Below are positions 1 to 8,323 of a stretch of 64,000 nucleotides of DNA, piece by piece (position 1 is the first letter of the stretch; each line of letters begins with the position of its first letter). The position numbers and the translations under genes were made by a program. The DNA lies in the NCBI RefSeq assembly GCF_900091595.1, contig NZ_FMCW01000008.1, positions 1-64,000 on the forward strand, read 5' to 3'. The stretch comes from Micromonospora haikouensis (GTDB lineage Bacteria > Actinomycetota > Actinomycetes > Mycobacteriales > Micromonosporaceae). Below the pieces are notes generated by a model that was not told the DNA's origin, searched no databases, and saw only the letters and a list, made by a program, of their open reading frames with translations.

Positions 1-221
1 AACTCGGCGAACAAACAGCCCGCGAGCAACAGATACACCACCACCCGCGAGGGCAGATCCCGCACCCGCCGCTGAAGACAACACGTCTGAGCCAGGACCG
101 CATCAACCATCTCGAACGGCACCTGCCGCGTCAGCTCACCCAGATGACCCGGCGCGAACGGACCTGCCGCGACCCGCACCACACGCGCAATGACAGACTG
201 GACCAACAGCGGGACTCCCAA
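1..221 (-). CDS. IS4-family transposase, N-terminal fragment
   Basis: About 73 codons of open frame run off the left edge. The translation contains LVQSVIARVV, then FAPGHLGEL, VPFEMVDAVLAQT, and DLPSRVVVYLLLAGCLF. This is the pattern of the IS4 transposase N-terminal domain (Nterm_IS4) common in actinobacterial elements. The DDE catalytic domain is off-window, so intactness cannot be judged. The start is uncertain. TTG at 221 is the first plausible start in the conserved frame, and the ATG at 232 is in a different frame that does not give the conserved protein. The start lies inside a 12-bp inverted repeat, which could dampen translation initiation. Confidence 0.75.
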   Translation of the reverse strand, partial: MGVPLLVQSVIARVVRVAAGPFAPGHLGELTRQVPFEMVDAVLAQTCCLQRRVRDLPSRVVVYLLLAGCLFAE

Positions 222-269
222 CGGTGAGGCATGTCTTGGCGGACGTACCTCTCTACCGGAGTCCCGCTG
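207..269. repeat. 12-bp perfect inverted repeat around the transposase start
   Basis: CAGCGGGACTCC at 207-218 and GGAGTCCCGCTG at 258-269 are exact reverse complements separated by 39 bp. The outer arm is probably the IS terminal repeat. The inner arm overlaps the transposase start region, so the transcript could fold and hide the start. Confidence 0.7.
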
Positions 270-347
270 CCTGCATCCCCACCGACACGCCCCCTTGACC
301 AGCCACCACCACGCTTAACTACCCGGCATTGCGGCTAGCGTGGGCGC

Positions 348-1316
348 ATGACACGTTGGGGCATTCTGGCCACCGGCCACATCGCCGGCTGTTTCGCCGA
401 GGACCTGCGGCACGTGCCGGGGGCCGAGCTGGTCGCGGTCGGCTCGCGGACGCCGGAGGCGGCACGGGCGTTCGCAGACCGGCACGGCGCGCAACGGGCG
501 TACGGCTCCTGGGCGGAGCTGGCCGCCGACGACGAGGTGGACGCGATCTACGTGGCGACCCCGCACGCGGCGCACCACGAGGCGACCATGATCTGCCTGG
601 CGGCGGGCCGGGCGGTGCTGGTGGAGAAGCCGTTCACCCTCGACCTGGCCGACAGCACCGAGCTGGTCGAGGCGGCCCGCTCCCGGGGGGTCTTCCTCAT
701 GGAGGCCATGTGGATGCGCACGAACCCGCTGATCCTGCGGGTGGTCGAGCTGCTCGCCGAGGGGACGATCGGGCAGGTCACCGGCGTGCAGGCCGACTTC
801 GGGGTGGCCGGGCCGTTCGCGCCGGAGAGCCGGATGCGGGCCCGCGCGCTGGGCGGGGGCGCGCTGCTGGACCTGGGCGTCTACCCGGTCAGCCTGGCCC
901 ACCTGCTGCTCGGCGTCCCGCAGCACGTGCGGTCGTGGGCGAAGATCGGCCCGGAGGGGGTCGACGAGAACACCGGCATCGTGTTCGGCTACGACTCGGG
1001 GGCCGTGGCGACGCTGAGCTGCGGCATGATCGGGGCCAGCCCGCTGGTCGCCTCGATCACCGGTACCGCCGGGCGCATCGACCTGCCCGCGCCGTTCTTC
1101 CGGCCGCCGTCGGCGACGCTGCACCGGGCCGGGGCGGAGCCGGAGACGATCCCGGCCGACCTGACCGGCGGCGGCTACCAGTACGAGGCGATCGAGGTGC
1201 AGCGCTGCCTCGCGGCGGGGCTGACGGAGAGCCCGCTGGTGCCGCACGCCGCCACGCTTGAGGTGATGGGCCTGCTGGACGCGATCCGCGAGCAGATCGG
1301 CGTGCAGTACAAGTGA
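348..1316 (+). CDS. Gfo/Idh/MocA-family NAD(P)-dependent oxidoreductase
   Basis: This 322-aa cytosolic protein has the length and layout of the Gfo/Idh/MocA family. The N-terminal Rossmann fold begins with WGILATGHIAGCF at residues 4-16. The family signature EKPF, whose Lys is normally catalytic, is near residue 97. The C-terminal half is the GFO_IDH_MocA C-terminal domain. It is related to trans-1,2-dihydrobenzene-1,2-diol dehydrogenase-like and sugar dehydrogenase-like members, and the substrate cannot be told from sequence. The gene stands alone, convergent with pit, and its stop is followed after 5 nt by a 49-bp palindromic repeat that may act as its terminator. Confidence 0.88.
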   Translation: MTRWGILATGHIAGCFAEDLRHVPGAELVAVGSRTPEAARAFADRHGAQRAYGSWAELAADDEVDAIYVATPHAAHHEATMICLAAGRAVLVEKPFTLDLADSTELVEAARSRGVFLMEAMWMRTNPLILRVVELLAEGTIGQVTGVQADFGVAGPFAPESRMRARALGGGALLDLGVYPVSLAHLLLGVPQHVRSWAKIGPEGVDENTGIVFGYDSGAVATLSCGMIGASPLVASITGTAGRIDLPAPFFRPPSATLHRAGAEPETIPADLTGGGYQYEAIEVQRCLAAGLTESPLVPHAATLEVMGLLDAIREQIGVQYK

Positions 1317-1321
1317 GGTGC

Positions 1322-1370
1322 AAGGAAGGGCCCCCTGTTAACGCATTCTGTTGTACAGGGGGCCCTTCCT
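1322..1370 (+). repeat. 49-bp palindromic intergenic repeat, copy 1
   Basis: The unit runs from AAGGAAGGGCCCCCTG through GTTAACGC to CAGGGGGCCCTTCCT. The outer 15-16 bp arms are fully complementary, so it can form a long hairpin. It begins 5 nt after the TGA of the preceding gene, in the context TGA-GGTGC-AAGG. Four other copies of the same length occur at 10170, 22375, 27154 and 49823. Here it lies between convergent genes and could be a bidirectional terminator. Confidence 0.9.
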
Positions 1371-1450
1371 AACCGCCGGGCCGCCGGCCGCCGGGCCGCC
1401 GGCCGCCGGACCGCCGGCCGGCGGGCGGCGGGCGGGCGGCGGGACCGCCG
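1371..1450. repeat. GC-only low-complexity tract (CCGCCGG-type repeats)
   Basis: The 80 bp after repeat copy 1 are almost pure G and C, built from iterated GCCGCCGG/GGCGGGCG units that can pair with one another. It follows the last codon of pit on the other strand. I see no coding potential. Probably slippage-prone spacer DNA. Confidence 0.6.
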
Positions 1451-1471
1451 GACGGCGAGCGCGGCAGGCCG

Positions 1472-2479
1472 TCAGCCGAAGAGGGGGCGGACCAGCAGGT
1501 AGGTGACGCAAGCGATCAGCGCCGCCGCCGGGAACGTGATGATCCACGCGACCACGATGTTGCCGGCCACGTTCCAGCGCACCGCGGAGAGCCGCTTCGT
1601 CGCCCCCACTCCCATGATCGCCGAGGTGATCGTGTGGGTGGTGGAGATCGGCGCGTGGAGCACCAGCGCGTTGAAGTAGAGCACCGAGCTGGCCACCGTC
1701 TCGGCGGCGAAGCCCTCCGGCGGGCCCAGGTCGATGATCTTGCGGCCGAGCGTGCGGATGATCCGCCAGCCACCGGCGTACGTGCCGGCCGCCAGCATCG
1801 CCGCCGACGTCCAGAACACCCAGCCGGGGATGTGGGTCTTGTCGTCCTGGAAGCCGCCCGTGTAGAGGGCGAGGACCACGATGCCCATGGTCTTCGCGGC
1901 GTCCTGCATGCCGTGGCCGACGGACATGGCCGCCGCCGACGCGGTCTGCGCCCAGCGGAAGCCCCGGTTCAGCTTGCCCGGCTGCCCGTTGCGGAACAGC
2001 CACAGGATCGCCAGCATCAGCAGGTAGCCCAGCGTCAGGCCGACGATCGGCGAGAGCACCATCGGCAGCAGGACCTTCTCGGCGATGTTGACCCACTGCA
2101 CGATGCCGCCGGTGGCGAGCAGGGTCGCCCCGACCAGGCCGCCGAACAGCGCGTGCGAGGACGACGACGGCAGGCCGAAGTACCAGGTGATCAGGTTCCA
2201 GGCGATCGCGCCGAGCACCCCGGCGAAGACCACCCCCAGGCTCGCGATGCCGGTGGGCAGGGTGACGAGGTTGTCGCCGACGGTCTTGGCGACCCCCGCG
2301 CCGAAGTGGGCGCCGACGAAGTTGCCGACGGCGGCGAGGGCGAGCGCCATCCGGGGTGTCAGGGCGCGGGTGGAGACGCTGGTCGCGATCGCGTTGGCGG
2401 CGTCGTGGAAGCCGTTGGTGTAGTCGAACGCCAGGGCCACCGCGATCACCGCCAGCACGGCGATGAGTTCGGGACTCAC
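1472..2479 (-). CDS. pit: Inorganic phosphate transporter, PiT family
   Basis: This 335-aa polytopic inner-membrane protein matches low-affinity phosphate transporters of the PiT (PitA/PitH) family, which are H+- or cation-coupled. The duplicated family signature is visible: FDYTNGFHDAANAIA starts near residue 19, and a second conserved half with APISTTHTITSAIMGVG lies near residue 275. WYFGLPSSSSHALFGGL occupies the middle. The gene follows the DUF47 gene by 4 bp, so the two are surely co-transcribed. A PHO box lies upstream of the pair. In Streptomyces coelicolor the equivalent pap-pitH2 operon is PhoP-controlled, and I infer the same here. Confidence 0.95.
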   Translation of the reverse strand: MSPELIAVLAVIAVALAFDYTNGFHDAANAIATSVSTRALTPRMALALAAVGNFVGAHFGAGVAKTVGDNLVTLPTGIASLGVVFAGVLGAIAWNLITWYFGLPSSSSHALFGGLVGATLLATGGIVQWVNIAEKVLLPMVLSPIVGLTLGYLLMLAILWLFRNGQPGKLNRGFRWAQTASAAAMSVGHGMQDAAKTMGIVVLALYTGGFQDDKTHIPGWVFWTSAAMLAAGTYAGGWRIIRTLGRKIIDLGPPEGFAAETVASSVLYFNALVLHAPISTTHTITSAIMGVGATKRLSAVRWNVAGNIVVAWIITFPAAALIACVTYLLVRPLFG

Positions 2480-2483
2480 AGGA

Positions 2484-3110
2484 TCAGGACTCCTTGACCG
2501 CGATGGTCTCGACGGTGTTGGCCACGTGCTCGAAGGCGTCGCAGGCGGCCTCCAGCTCGTCGGCGACCTCCTTCATCTTGAGCACCGTGAGCGCGTCGTA
2601 CTCGCCGGAGAAGAGGCGGACCAGCAGCATCCGGTACGCCTGGTCGCCGTCGTTCTCCAGCCGGTTGCACTCGATCCAGTAGTCCTCGAGATCCTTCATC
2701 GACTTGAGCCGGGGCATCGCCTCGGCGGTCAGCTTCGCCTGCTGGTCCAGCACGTTGACCAGCTCGTGCAGCTCGCGCGGGAGCGCCGGCAGCTTGGTCA
2801 GCCCGTAGAGGTAGAGCAGGTTGCCCACGGCCTCCAGGTGGTCCATCACGTCGTCGAGCAGCGACCCCAGCCGGTAGATGTCCTCCCGGTCGAACGGGGT
2901 GATGAAGGTGGAGTTGATCTTCTTGTAGAGGTCGTGGGTGATCTGGTCGCTGTCGTGCTCGACCTCGGTCAGCCGCTCGCTCACCGACTGCACGTCCACG
3001 CCCGGCAGGGCCAGCTCGTTGAGCAGCTCGGTGCCCCGCACCAGGTTCTGCGCGGCCCTGGTGAAGAGCTCGTAGAAGGCGCCCTCGGTGGGGCGGAAGG
3101 AAAACTTCAC
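2484..3110 (-). CDS. DUF47/PhoU-like Pit accessory protein
   Basis: This 208-aa all-helical cytosolic protein matches the DUF47 (TIGR00153/PhoU-like) family that accompanies Pit transporters. It opens with KFSFRPTEGAFYELFT and carries LTEVEHDSDQITHDLYKKI and TPFDREDIYRL, motifs expected to bind metal and to modulate transport. I chose the GTG at 3110 because conserved sequence begins there and a GAGG motif precedes it. A longer frame to 3167 adds only low-complexity residues. It lies 4 bp upstream of pit. About 250 bp upstream of it sits without a gene and contains a PHO box. Confidence 0.92.
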   Translation of the reverse strand: MKFSFRPTEGAFYELFTRAAQNLVRGTELLNELALPGVDVQSVSERLTEVEHDSDQITHDLYKKINSTFITPFDREDIYRLGSLLDDVMDHLEAVGNLLYLYGLTKLPALPRELHELVNVLDQQAKLTAEAMPRLKSMKDLEDYWIECNRLENDGDQAYRMLLVRLFSGEYDALTVLKMKEVADELEAACDAFEHVANTVETIAVKES

Positions 3111-3237
3111 AGCCTGGACCTCGTCGTGTCGGTGGAAGGGTGGCGGACGCCCCGGGGGTGCCTGCAACGGGAATGCTAGGAAACGGCCGGGCCGCGAATT
3201 CGTCGGCCCACCCCTGGCCAGCCGCCATTTACTGGTC

Positions 3238-3259
3238 GTTCACCTGCCGTTCACCTGGA
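3238..3259 (+). promoter_or_regulatory. Candidate PHO box (two 11-bp PhoP direct-repeat units)
   Basis: GTTCACCTGCC (3238-3248) is immediately followed by GTTCACCTGGA (3249-3259). Two GTTCACC units spaced at exactly 11 bp are the established PhoP-binding arrangement in Streptomyces. A less conserved TTTAC unit precedes them. A possible -10 for the minus-strand transcript (TAGCAT) lies at 3172-3177, between the box and the pap start. The site therefore probably controls pap-pit. Confidence 0.75.
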
Positions 3260-3356
3260 ACCGGTCAGCCGGCCCGCAACCGCCGGCCGACCGCCACGCC
3301 GGCGCCGCCCGACCGCACGCGAGCGCGCCGCTGGTCAGACGCCGTCGCGCCGCCGG

Positions 3357-4268
3357 TCAGGCGCCGCACAGGCGGCTGCGCTCCGCCGCCACGTCGAAGT
3401 CCGCCGGCGGATACCCGAGATCCAGGTCGTCGAACGTCTCCCGCAGCAGGTGCGCCACCGCCCAGTCGCGGTACCACTTCCGGTCGGCCGGCACCACGTG
3501 CCACGGCGCGGCGTCCGTGCCGCACCGGCTCAGTGCCTCGGCGTACGCGGCCTGGTAGTCGCCCCAGCGGGCCCGGGAGTCCAGGTCGCTCGGGTGGTAC
3601 TTCCAGTGCTTCGTCGGGTCGGTCAGCCGCGCCAGCAGCCGCTCGCCCTGCTCGGCGTGCGAGATGTGCAGCATGACCTTGACCAGCCGCACCCCGGAGC
3701 CGGTCAGCTCCCGCTCGAAGGCGTTGATCTCGTCGTACCGGGCCCGCCAGGTGGCCTCCGGCACCAGCGACTCCACCCGGGCGATCAGCACGTCCTCGTA
3801 GTGCGACCGGTTGAAGACCCCGACGTACCCGGGTGGCGGCAGGGCCCGGCGGATCCGCCACAGGAAGTCGTGCCGCCGCTCCCGCTCCGTCGGCGGGCCG
3901 AACGAGCGGATGTGCAGCCCGAGCGGGTTCATCGCCCCGGCGACCCGCCGGATCGTGCCGTCCTTGCCGCCGCAGTCCATGGCCTGGAGCACCAGCAGCA
4001 CCCGGTCGGGTCGGCCCCGCCCCGGCGCGACGTCGGCCGCCGTGGGGGCGCCGGTGGGCGCGCCCGGGCCGGCGGCGGCCTGCGCGGTGGCGTACAGCAT
4101 CTCCTGCTGCCGCCCCAGGGCCGCGCCGAGCAGCCGCACCTGCTCCCGCGCCCACGCCTTGCGGCTCCCGTCGCCCTCGGCGGCGGACGCCGGCAGCCCC
4201 GGCGTCGACCGGGGATCGATCGCCGCCAGGTCGACGGCACCCCCGCCCACCCGCAGCAACTCCCGCAT
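3357..4268 (-). CDS. ppk2: PPK2-family polyphosphate kinase
   Basis: This 303-aa cytosolic enzyme would transfer phosphate between polyphosphate and a nucleotide. The PPK2 core is clear: Walker A-like CGGKDGTIRRV, then FGPPTERERRHDFLWR, the lid motif NRSHYEDV, and TDPTKHWKYHPSDL. One PPK2 domain is present, as in class I or III enzymes. ATG 4268 has a strong GAGGGGG ribosome site 5 nt upstream. The upstream ATG at 4343 would add 25 unconserved residues and has no clear site. It reads toward pap-pit on the same strand, with a PHO box in between, which supports a phosphate/polyphosphate module. Confidence 0.93.
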   Translation of the reverse strand: MRELLRVGGGAVDLAAIDPRSTPGLPASAAEGDGSRKAWAREQVRLLGAALGRQQEMLYATAQAAAGPGAPTGAPTAADVAPGRGRPDRVLLVLQAMDCGGKDGTIRRVAGAMNPLGLHIRSFGPPTERERRHDFLWRIRRALPPPGYVGVFNRSHYEDVLIARVESLVPEATWRARYDEINAFERELTGSGVRLVKVMLHISHAEQGERLLARLTDPTKHWKYHPSDLDSRARWGDYQAAYAEALSRCGTDAAPWHVVPADRKWYRDWAVAHLLRETFDDLDLGYPPADFDVAAERSRLCGA

Positions 4269-4434
4269 CGTCGCCCCCTCGGGCGGCACGACGTCCCGGA
4301 CAGCGTGGGCGGCATCTGACCGCGCACCATCGAACCCGCTCATGACTGGATCATCACCCACCCCGGCCACTCCCGCCCGTCGAGCGCCCGTGTCACGTTC
4401 GCGGTCGCCGGGACGTCGAGGGGTGGGGAGAATC

Positions 4435-5409
4435 ATGCGCGTGGAAGGTGGCGGCGTGCCGGAGCTGGTCGACGGGTTCGAGGCGGAGCGGGGGCGGCTG
4501 ACCGCCCTGGCGTACCGGATGCTGGGCAGCCGCAGCGAGGCCGAGGACGCCGTGCAGGAGACCTGGCTGCGCTGCGCCGGCGCGCTGGGCGACCCGGCGA
4601 GGCGGGCGGAGGTCGGCAACCTGACCGCCTGGCTCACCACCACCTGCGGGCGGATCTGCCTGGACGTGCTGCGCTCGGCGCGGGTGCGCCGGGAGACGTA
4701 CCCGGGGCAGTGGCTGCCCGAGCCGGTCGTGACGCCGCTGGACGGCGAGGGTTTCGCGCCCGACCCGGCCGAACGCGCCGTCCGGGCCGACCGGGTCGGC
4801 ACGGCCCTGCTGGTGCTGCTGGAGCGGCTCGGCCCCGAGCAGCGGGTCGCCCTGGTCCTGCACGACGTGTTCGCGGTGCCGTTCGGCGAGGTCGCCGAGG
4901 TGCTCGGCACGACGGCGGTGGCCGCCCGGCAGCTCGCCTCGCGGGCCCGGCGGGCCCTCGCCGCGCCCGACGCGCCCCGGCACACGGCCGACCTGGCCGA
5001 GCAGCGGCGGGTGGTGGCCGCGTTCGTCGCGGCGACCGAGTCCGGCGAGCTGGCCGAGCTGGTGCGGGTGCTCGCCCCGGACGTGGTGCTGATCGGCGAC
5101 AGCGGCGGGCACTTCCCGGCGGCCCGGCGGCCGGTCACCGGCGCCGACACGGTGGGCCGGTTCGTCCTGGGCCTGTTCGGGCGGGCGGGCCGCTACGGCG
5201 CGCGGGTGCGGTCCCGGCCGGTGCTGGTGGACGGCGCGCTCGGGTTGCAGTTCGAGACCGTGCACACCGACGGTCGGCCGCTGCGCCTGGTCACCGCCTT
5301 CGCCGTGCACGACGGCCGGATCACCGGCGTCTTCAACCAGCTCAACCCCGACAAGCTGACCCGGGTGCCCGGCCTCGGGCCGGAGGCCGACGGGCCGCCG
5401 CACCCCTGA
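4435..5409 (+). CDS. sigJ: ECF sigma factor, SigJ/ECF41 type with SnoaL-like C-terminal domain
   Basis: This 324-aa protein combines a sigma-70 region 2 (LAYRMLGSRSEAEDAVQETWLR, about residues 22-43), a region 4 helix-turn-helix (FGEVAEVLGTTAVAARQL), and a long C-terminal SnoaL-like domain. Two hallmarks of group ECF41 are present: WLPEP in the linker and NPDKL near the C-terminus. These elements are known to modulate ECF41 activity without an anti-sigma factor. ATG 4435 follows GGGGAG. ECF41 genes usually sit beside an oxidoreductase/decarboxylase/epimerase target, and none is adjacent here. It is transcribed divergently from ppk2. Confidence 0.92.
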   Translation: MRVEGGGVPELVDGFEAERGRLTALAYRMLGSRSEAEDAVQETWLRCAGALGDPARRAEVGNLTAWLTTTCGRICLDVLRSARVRRETYPGQWLPEPVVTPLDGEGFAPDPAERAVRADRVGTALLVLLERLGPEQRVALVLHDVFAVPFGEVAEVLGTTAVAARQLASRARRALAAPDAPRHTADLAEQRRVVAAFVAATESGELAELVRVLAPDVVLIGDSGGHFPAARRPVTGADTVGRFVLGLFGRAGRYGARVRSRPVLVDGALGLQFETVHTDGRPLRLVTAFAVHDGRITGVFNQLNPDKLTRVPGLGPEADGPPHP

Positions 5410-5485
5410 CGGCCGGGGGCCGGGAGCGGGCCGGCGGGCTGGCCTCGGGCCGGAGGGCCGGCGGCGGGCCGTGGGCGACCCGGGC

Positions 5486-5992
5486 TCAGACCACCAGGGC
5501 CAGCCACTTCCGGTACGCCGTGGCGAACGGCTCGCTGCCGTCGCCGAGCACGCCCAGCAGCCACCGGGAGGCGGCCTCCGCCTCGGCCACCAGGTCGTCG
5601 GGGTAGCCGAACTGCTCCCGGTGCTCGGCGAACTCGTCCTCGTCGCGCAGCTCGACCAGACCGGTGCCCCGACGACGCACCACGTCGAGGTCGAGGTCGA
5701 ACAGGTGGACGGTGTCGTCGCCCTCCCAGCGGGCCGGGGTGGCGATGTCGCAGTAGACCTCGCTCGTGCGCGGCGGCGGGTTGAACATGCACGTCCACCA
5801 GGCGTGGTGCGGCACCAGCAGCACGAAGGGGATCTGCTCGACCGACGGCCGGCCATGGTAGACGGACTCGGTGCCGGCCGGGACGCCGAGCCACACGCCG
5901 AGGTCGTCCGTGGTCAGGAGGCGGGCCGGGTAGTCGCGGTGGGCGCTGCCGTCGTACTTGCGGTAGATCACGCGGACCACGTCGCTCGGCAT
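5486..5992 (-). CDS. DUF402 domain protein
   Basis: This 168-aa cytosolic protein matches the DUF402 family (FomD-like barrel fold). It has VIYRKYDGSAHRDYPARLL at the start, WWTCMFNPPPRTSEVYCDIATPA in the middle, and VHLFDLDLDVVRR followed by acidic residues suited to divalent metal binding. Some family members hydrolyse nucleotide diphosphates or nucleotide conjugates, but no specific substrate can be assigned. The start ATG at 5992 is the first that precedes conserved sequence. It is divergent from the DinG helicase gene with a 138-bp intergenic region. Confidence 0.8.
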   Translation of the reverse strand: MPSDVVRVIYRKYDGSAHRDYPARLLTTDDLGVWLGVPAGTESVYHGRPSVEQIPFVLLVPHHAWWTCMFNPPPRTSEVYCDIATPARWEGDDTVHLFDLDLDVVRRRGTGLVELRDEDEFAEHREQFGYPDDLVAEAEAASRWLLGVLGDGSEPFATAYRKWLALVV

Positions 5993-6130
5993 GAGTCGCA
6001 CCCTAGTCGATTCCGCCCACCGATCGCGCGGGGGGAAGTAACGGAATCGATGCCGGGAGATTTCGTACGGTGACCCCGCCACGCGGGGCGGGGGCGGACC
6101 GGTGTCGGCGGCGACGGGTACCTTCGCACG

Positions 6131-8290
6131 GTGACTCCGCCGCGCACCGCTCCCGGTTCCGCCCTCCCCCGCACCTCCCGGCGGCGCGGCAAGCGGGCCG
6201 ACGCCGGTGAGCTGCTCGCCGCCGCGGTCGGCGCGGTCCCCGGCGGCGCGGCCCGCCCCGGCCAGCAGCAGATGGCCACGGCGATCGCCGAGTGCGTGGC
6301 CTCCGGCGAGCACCTGCTGGTGCAGGCCGGCACCGGCACCGGCAAGTCCCTGGGCTACCTGGCCCCGGCCCTGACCGTGGACGGCCCGGTGGTGGTCTCC
6401 ACCGCGACCCTGGCGTTGCAGTCCCAGCTCGTCGAGCACGACCTGCCCCGGCTCGCCGAGGCGGTGGAGCCGGTGCTCGGCCGCCGGCCCACCTTCGCCG
6501 TGCTCAAGGGCCGCCACCACTACCTGTGCCTGGCCCGGCTGGACAACTCGACGGAGGACGAGCCGACGGACACGCTGTTCGACGCCGTCGAGCCCCGGGC
6601 GGGCGGCGGGGGCGGGAGGTGGCTCGGCGAGGCGGGCCGGCTCGGCAAGCAGATCGAGCGGCTGCGCGACTGGGCGATGGAGACCGACACCGGCGACCGC
6701 GACGAGCTTGACCCGGGCGTCGACGACCTGGCCTGGCGGCTGGTGTCGATGCCGGCCCGGGAGTGCGTGGGGGCGTCCCGCTGCCCGTTCGGCGCGGAGT
6801 GCTTCGCTGAGGCGTCCCGGGCCCGCGCCCGGGAGGCCGACATCGTGGTCACCAACCACAGCCTGCTCGCCGTCGACATGATCGCCGGCCGGCACATCGT
6901 GCCGCCGCACAAGCTGCTGATCGTCGACGAGGCGCACGAGCTGGCCGACCGGGTCTCCTCGGCGGCCCAGGCCGAGCTGGTGCCGGAGCTGATCGACCGG
7001 TCCACCCGGCGGGCCCGGCCGCTGCTGCGTCCGGAGGTCGCCGAGCGGCTCACCGAGGCCGGCGACGCGCTCGCCGTCGGGCTGGCCGAGGCCCCCGCCG
7101 GTCGCCTCACGGCCGGCCTGCCCGGCCCGCTGCGCGAGGCGTGCACGCTGCTCGACGCCGCCACCCGGGCCGCGCTGGACGCGATCGGCGACGTCAAGTC
7201 CGACGATCCCGATCCGGTCCGCAAGCAGCAGGCCAAGGCGGTGCTCGACGAGCTGTCGGCCACCGCCCAGCGGCTGCTGGAGGAGTCCGAGCACGACGTG
7301 GCGTGGGTGGAGAAGCCCGACAACGGCAGCCGCCGGGCCCTGGTGGTGGCCCCGCTGTCGGTCGCCGGCACCCTCGCCACCCACCTGTACGACGAGCGCA
7401 CCGTCGTCGCCACCTCGGCGACCCTGGCGCTGGGCGGCCGGTTCGACACGGTGGCCCGGGCGCTGGGGCTGGAGGCGCCGCCGCCCGCCCCGCCGTCCCC
7501 GGCCGCCGCCGCGCTGGCCGCCGCCACCGCCCGGGGGGACGCCCCGGCCGACGCGACGCCGGTGGCCGCCGCCCCGGGCAGCCGCCCCACCACCGGCACC
7601 GTGCCCGCCACCGAGGGGCCGGGCTGGCGGTCGCTCGACGTCGGTTCCCCGTTCGACTACGCCCGGCAGGGCATCCTCTACGTGGCGGCGCACCTGCCCC
7701 GCCCCGCTGCCTCCGGGCTGCCCGACGCGGCCGGCGAGGAGCTGCTGGCGCTGGTCGGGGCGCTGGGTGGGCGTACCCTCGGGTTGTTCTCCTCCCGGCG
7801 GGCCGCGCAGCAGGCGGCGGAGCTGCTGCGCGCGAAGACCGACCTGCCGGTCCTGCTTCAGGGCGAGGAGGCGCTGCCGCTGCTGGTGCGCCGGTTCCGC
7901 CAGGAGCAGTCGAGCTGCCTGTTCGGCGTGATGTCGCTGTGGCAGGGGGTCGACGTGCCGGGCGACTCCTGCCAGCTCGTGGTGATCGACCGGTTGCCGT
8001 TCCCCCGGCCGGACGAGCCGCTCGCGGCGGCCCGCGCCGCCGCCGTGGACGCGGGCGGGGGCTCGGGGTTCTCCGCCGTCAGCGTGCCGATCGCGGCGGT
8101 CCGGCTGGCCCAGGGCGTGGGCCGGCTGATCCGGGCCACCGGCGACCGGGGCGTGGTCGCGGTGCTCGACTCGCGGCTGGAGACGGCCCGGGGCTACGGC
8201 CCGTTCCTGCGCCGCTCGCTGCCCCCGTTCTGGTATACGACGCGCCCGGAGGTGGCCCGGGGGGCGCTGGAGCGGCTCGGCAGGTCGTGA
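6131..8290 (+). CDS. dinG: DinG/XPD-type ATP-dependent DNA helicase
   Basis: This 719-aa superfamily 2 helicase has Walker A AGTGTGKS at residues 66-73 and the DEAH box in LIVDEAHELADR near residue 265. Between these lie cysteines in YLCLARL and ECVGASRCPFGAECF that are placed like the 4Fe-4S cluster ligands of DinG/XPD enzymes. Motifs IV-VI include LFGVMSLWQGVDVPG and RLAQGVGRLIRATGDRG. It would unwind 5'-tailed DNA, forked DNA or R-loops. A proline/alanine-rich insertion lies near residues 455-495. The start is GTG 6131. Confidence 0.93.
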   Translation: MTPPRTAPGSALPRTSRRRGKRADAGELLAAAVGAVPGGAARPGQQQMATAIAECVASGEHLLVQAGTGTGKSLGYLAPALTVDGPVVVSTATLALQSQLVEHDLPRLAEAVEPVLGRRPTFAVLKGRHHYLCLARLDNSTEDEPTDTLFDAVEPRAGGGGGRWLGEAGRLGKQIERLRDWAMETDTGDRDELDPGVDDLAWRLVSMPARECVGASRCPFGAECFAEASRARAREADIVVTNHSLLAVDMIAGRHIVPPHKLLIVDEAHELADRVSSAAQAELVPELIDRSTRRARPLLRPEVAERLTEAGDALAVGLAEAPAGRLTAGLPGPLREACTLLDAATRAALDAIGDVKSDDPDPVRKQQAKAVLDELSATAQRLLEESEHDVAWVEKPDNGSRRALVVAPLSVAGTLATHLYDERTVVATSATLALGGRFDTVARALGLEAPPPAPPSPAAAALAAATARGDAPADATPVAAAPGSRPTTGTVPATEGPGWRSLDVGSPFDYARQGILYVAAHLPRPAASGLPDAAGEELLALVGALGGRTLGLFSSRRAAQQAAELLRAKTDLPVLLQGEEALPLLVRRFRQEQSSCLFGVMSLWQGVDVPGDSCQLVVIDRLPFPRPDEPLAAARAAAVDAGGGSGFSAVSVPIAAVRLAQGVGRLIRATGDRGVVAVLDSRLETARGYGPFLRRSLPPFWYTTRPEVARGALERLGRS

Positions 8291-8296
8291 CGCGGC

Positions 8297-8323
8297 CCGG
8301 TCGGCGGTCTGCCCGCCGGCCGG
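8297..8323. terminator. Candidate bidirectional terminator hairpin
   Basis: CCGGTCGGCGG at 8297-8307 pairs with CCGCCGGCCGG at 8313-8323 with a single G-T wobble and a 5-nt loop. It fills the gap between the convergent dinG and AI-2E-type permease genes. There is no T tract, which is usual in high-GC actinobacteria. Confidence 0.6.

Larger units (their letters stand above)
1..269 (-). mobile_element. IS4-family insertion sequence, 5' end only (cut by window edge)
   Basis: The left edge holds the start of an IS4-like element read on the minus strand. The outer end appears to lie near 269, where an arm reading CAGCGGGACTCC (minus strand) begins, and the transposase frame starts about 50 bp inside. 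The same 12-mer recurs inverted at 207-218. The other end, the second terminal repeat and any target duplication lie outside the window, so the exact boundary is inferred. Confidence 0.6.

Noticed and set aside
4269..4343. The longer PPK2 start at ATG 4343
   Set aside because: It has no clear ribosome site and adds 25 residues without family similarity, whereas ATG 4268 has GAGGGGG at good spacing.
6060..6145. A repeated ACGGTGACYCCG at 6067 and 6127 near the dinG start as a regulatory repeat
   Set aside because: The second copy contains the dinG start codon and the similarity is short. It is best explained by chance in GC-rich coding sequence.
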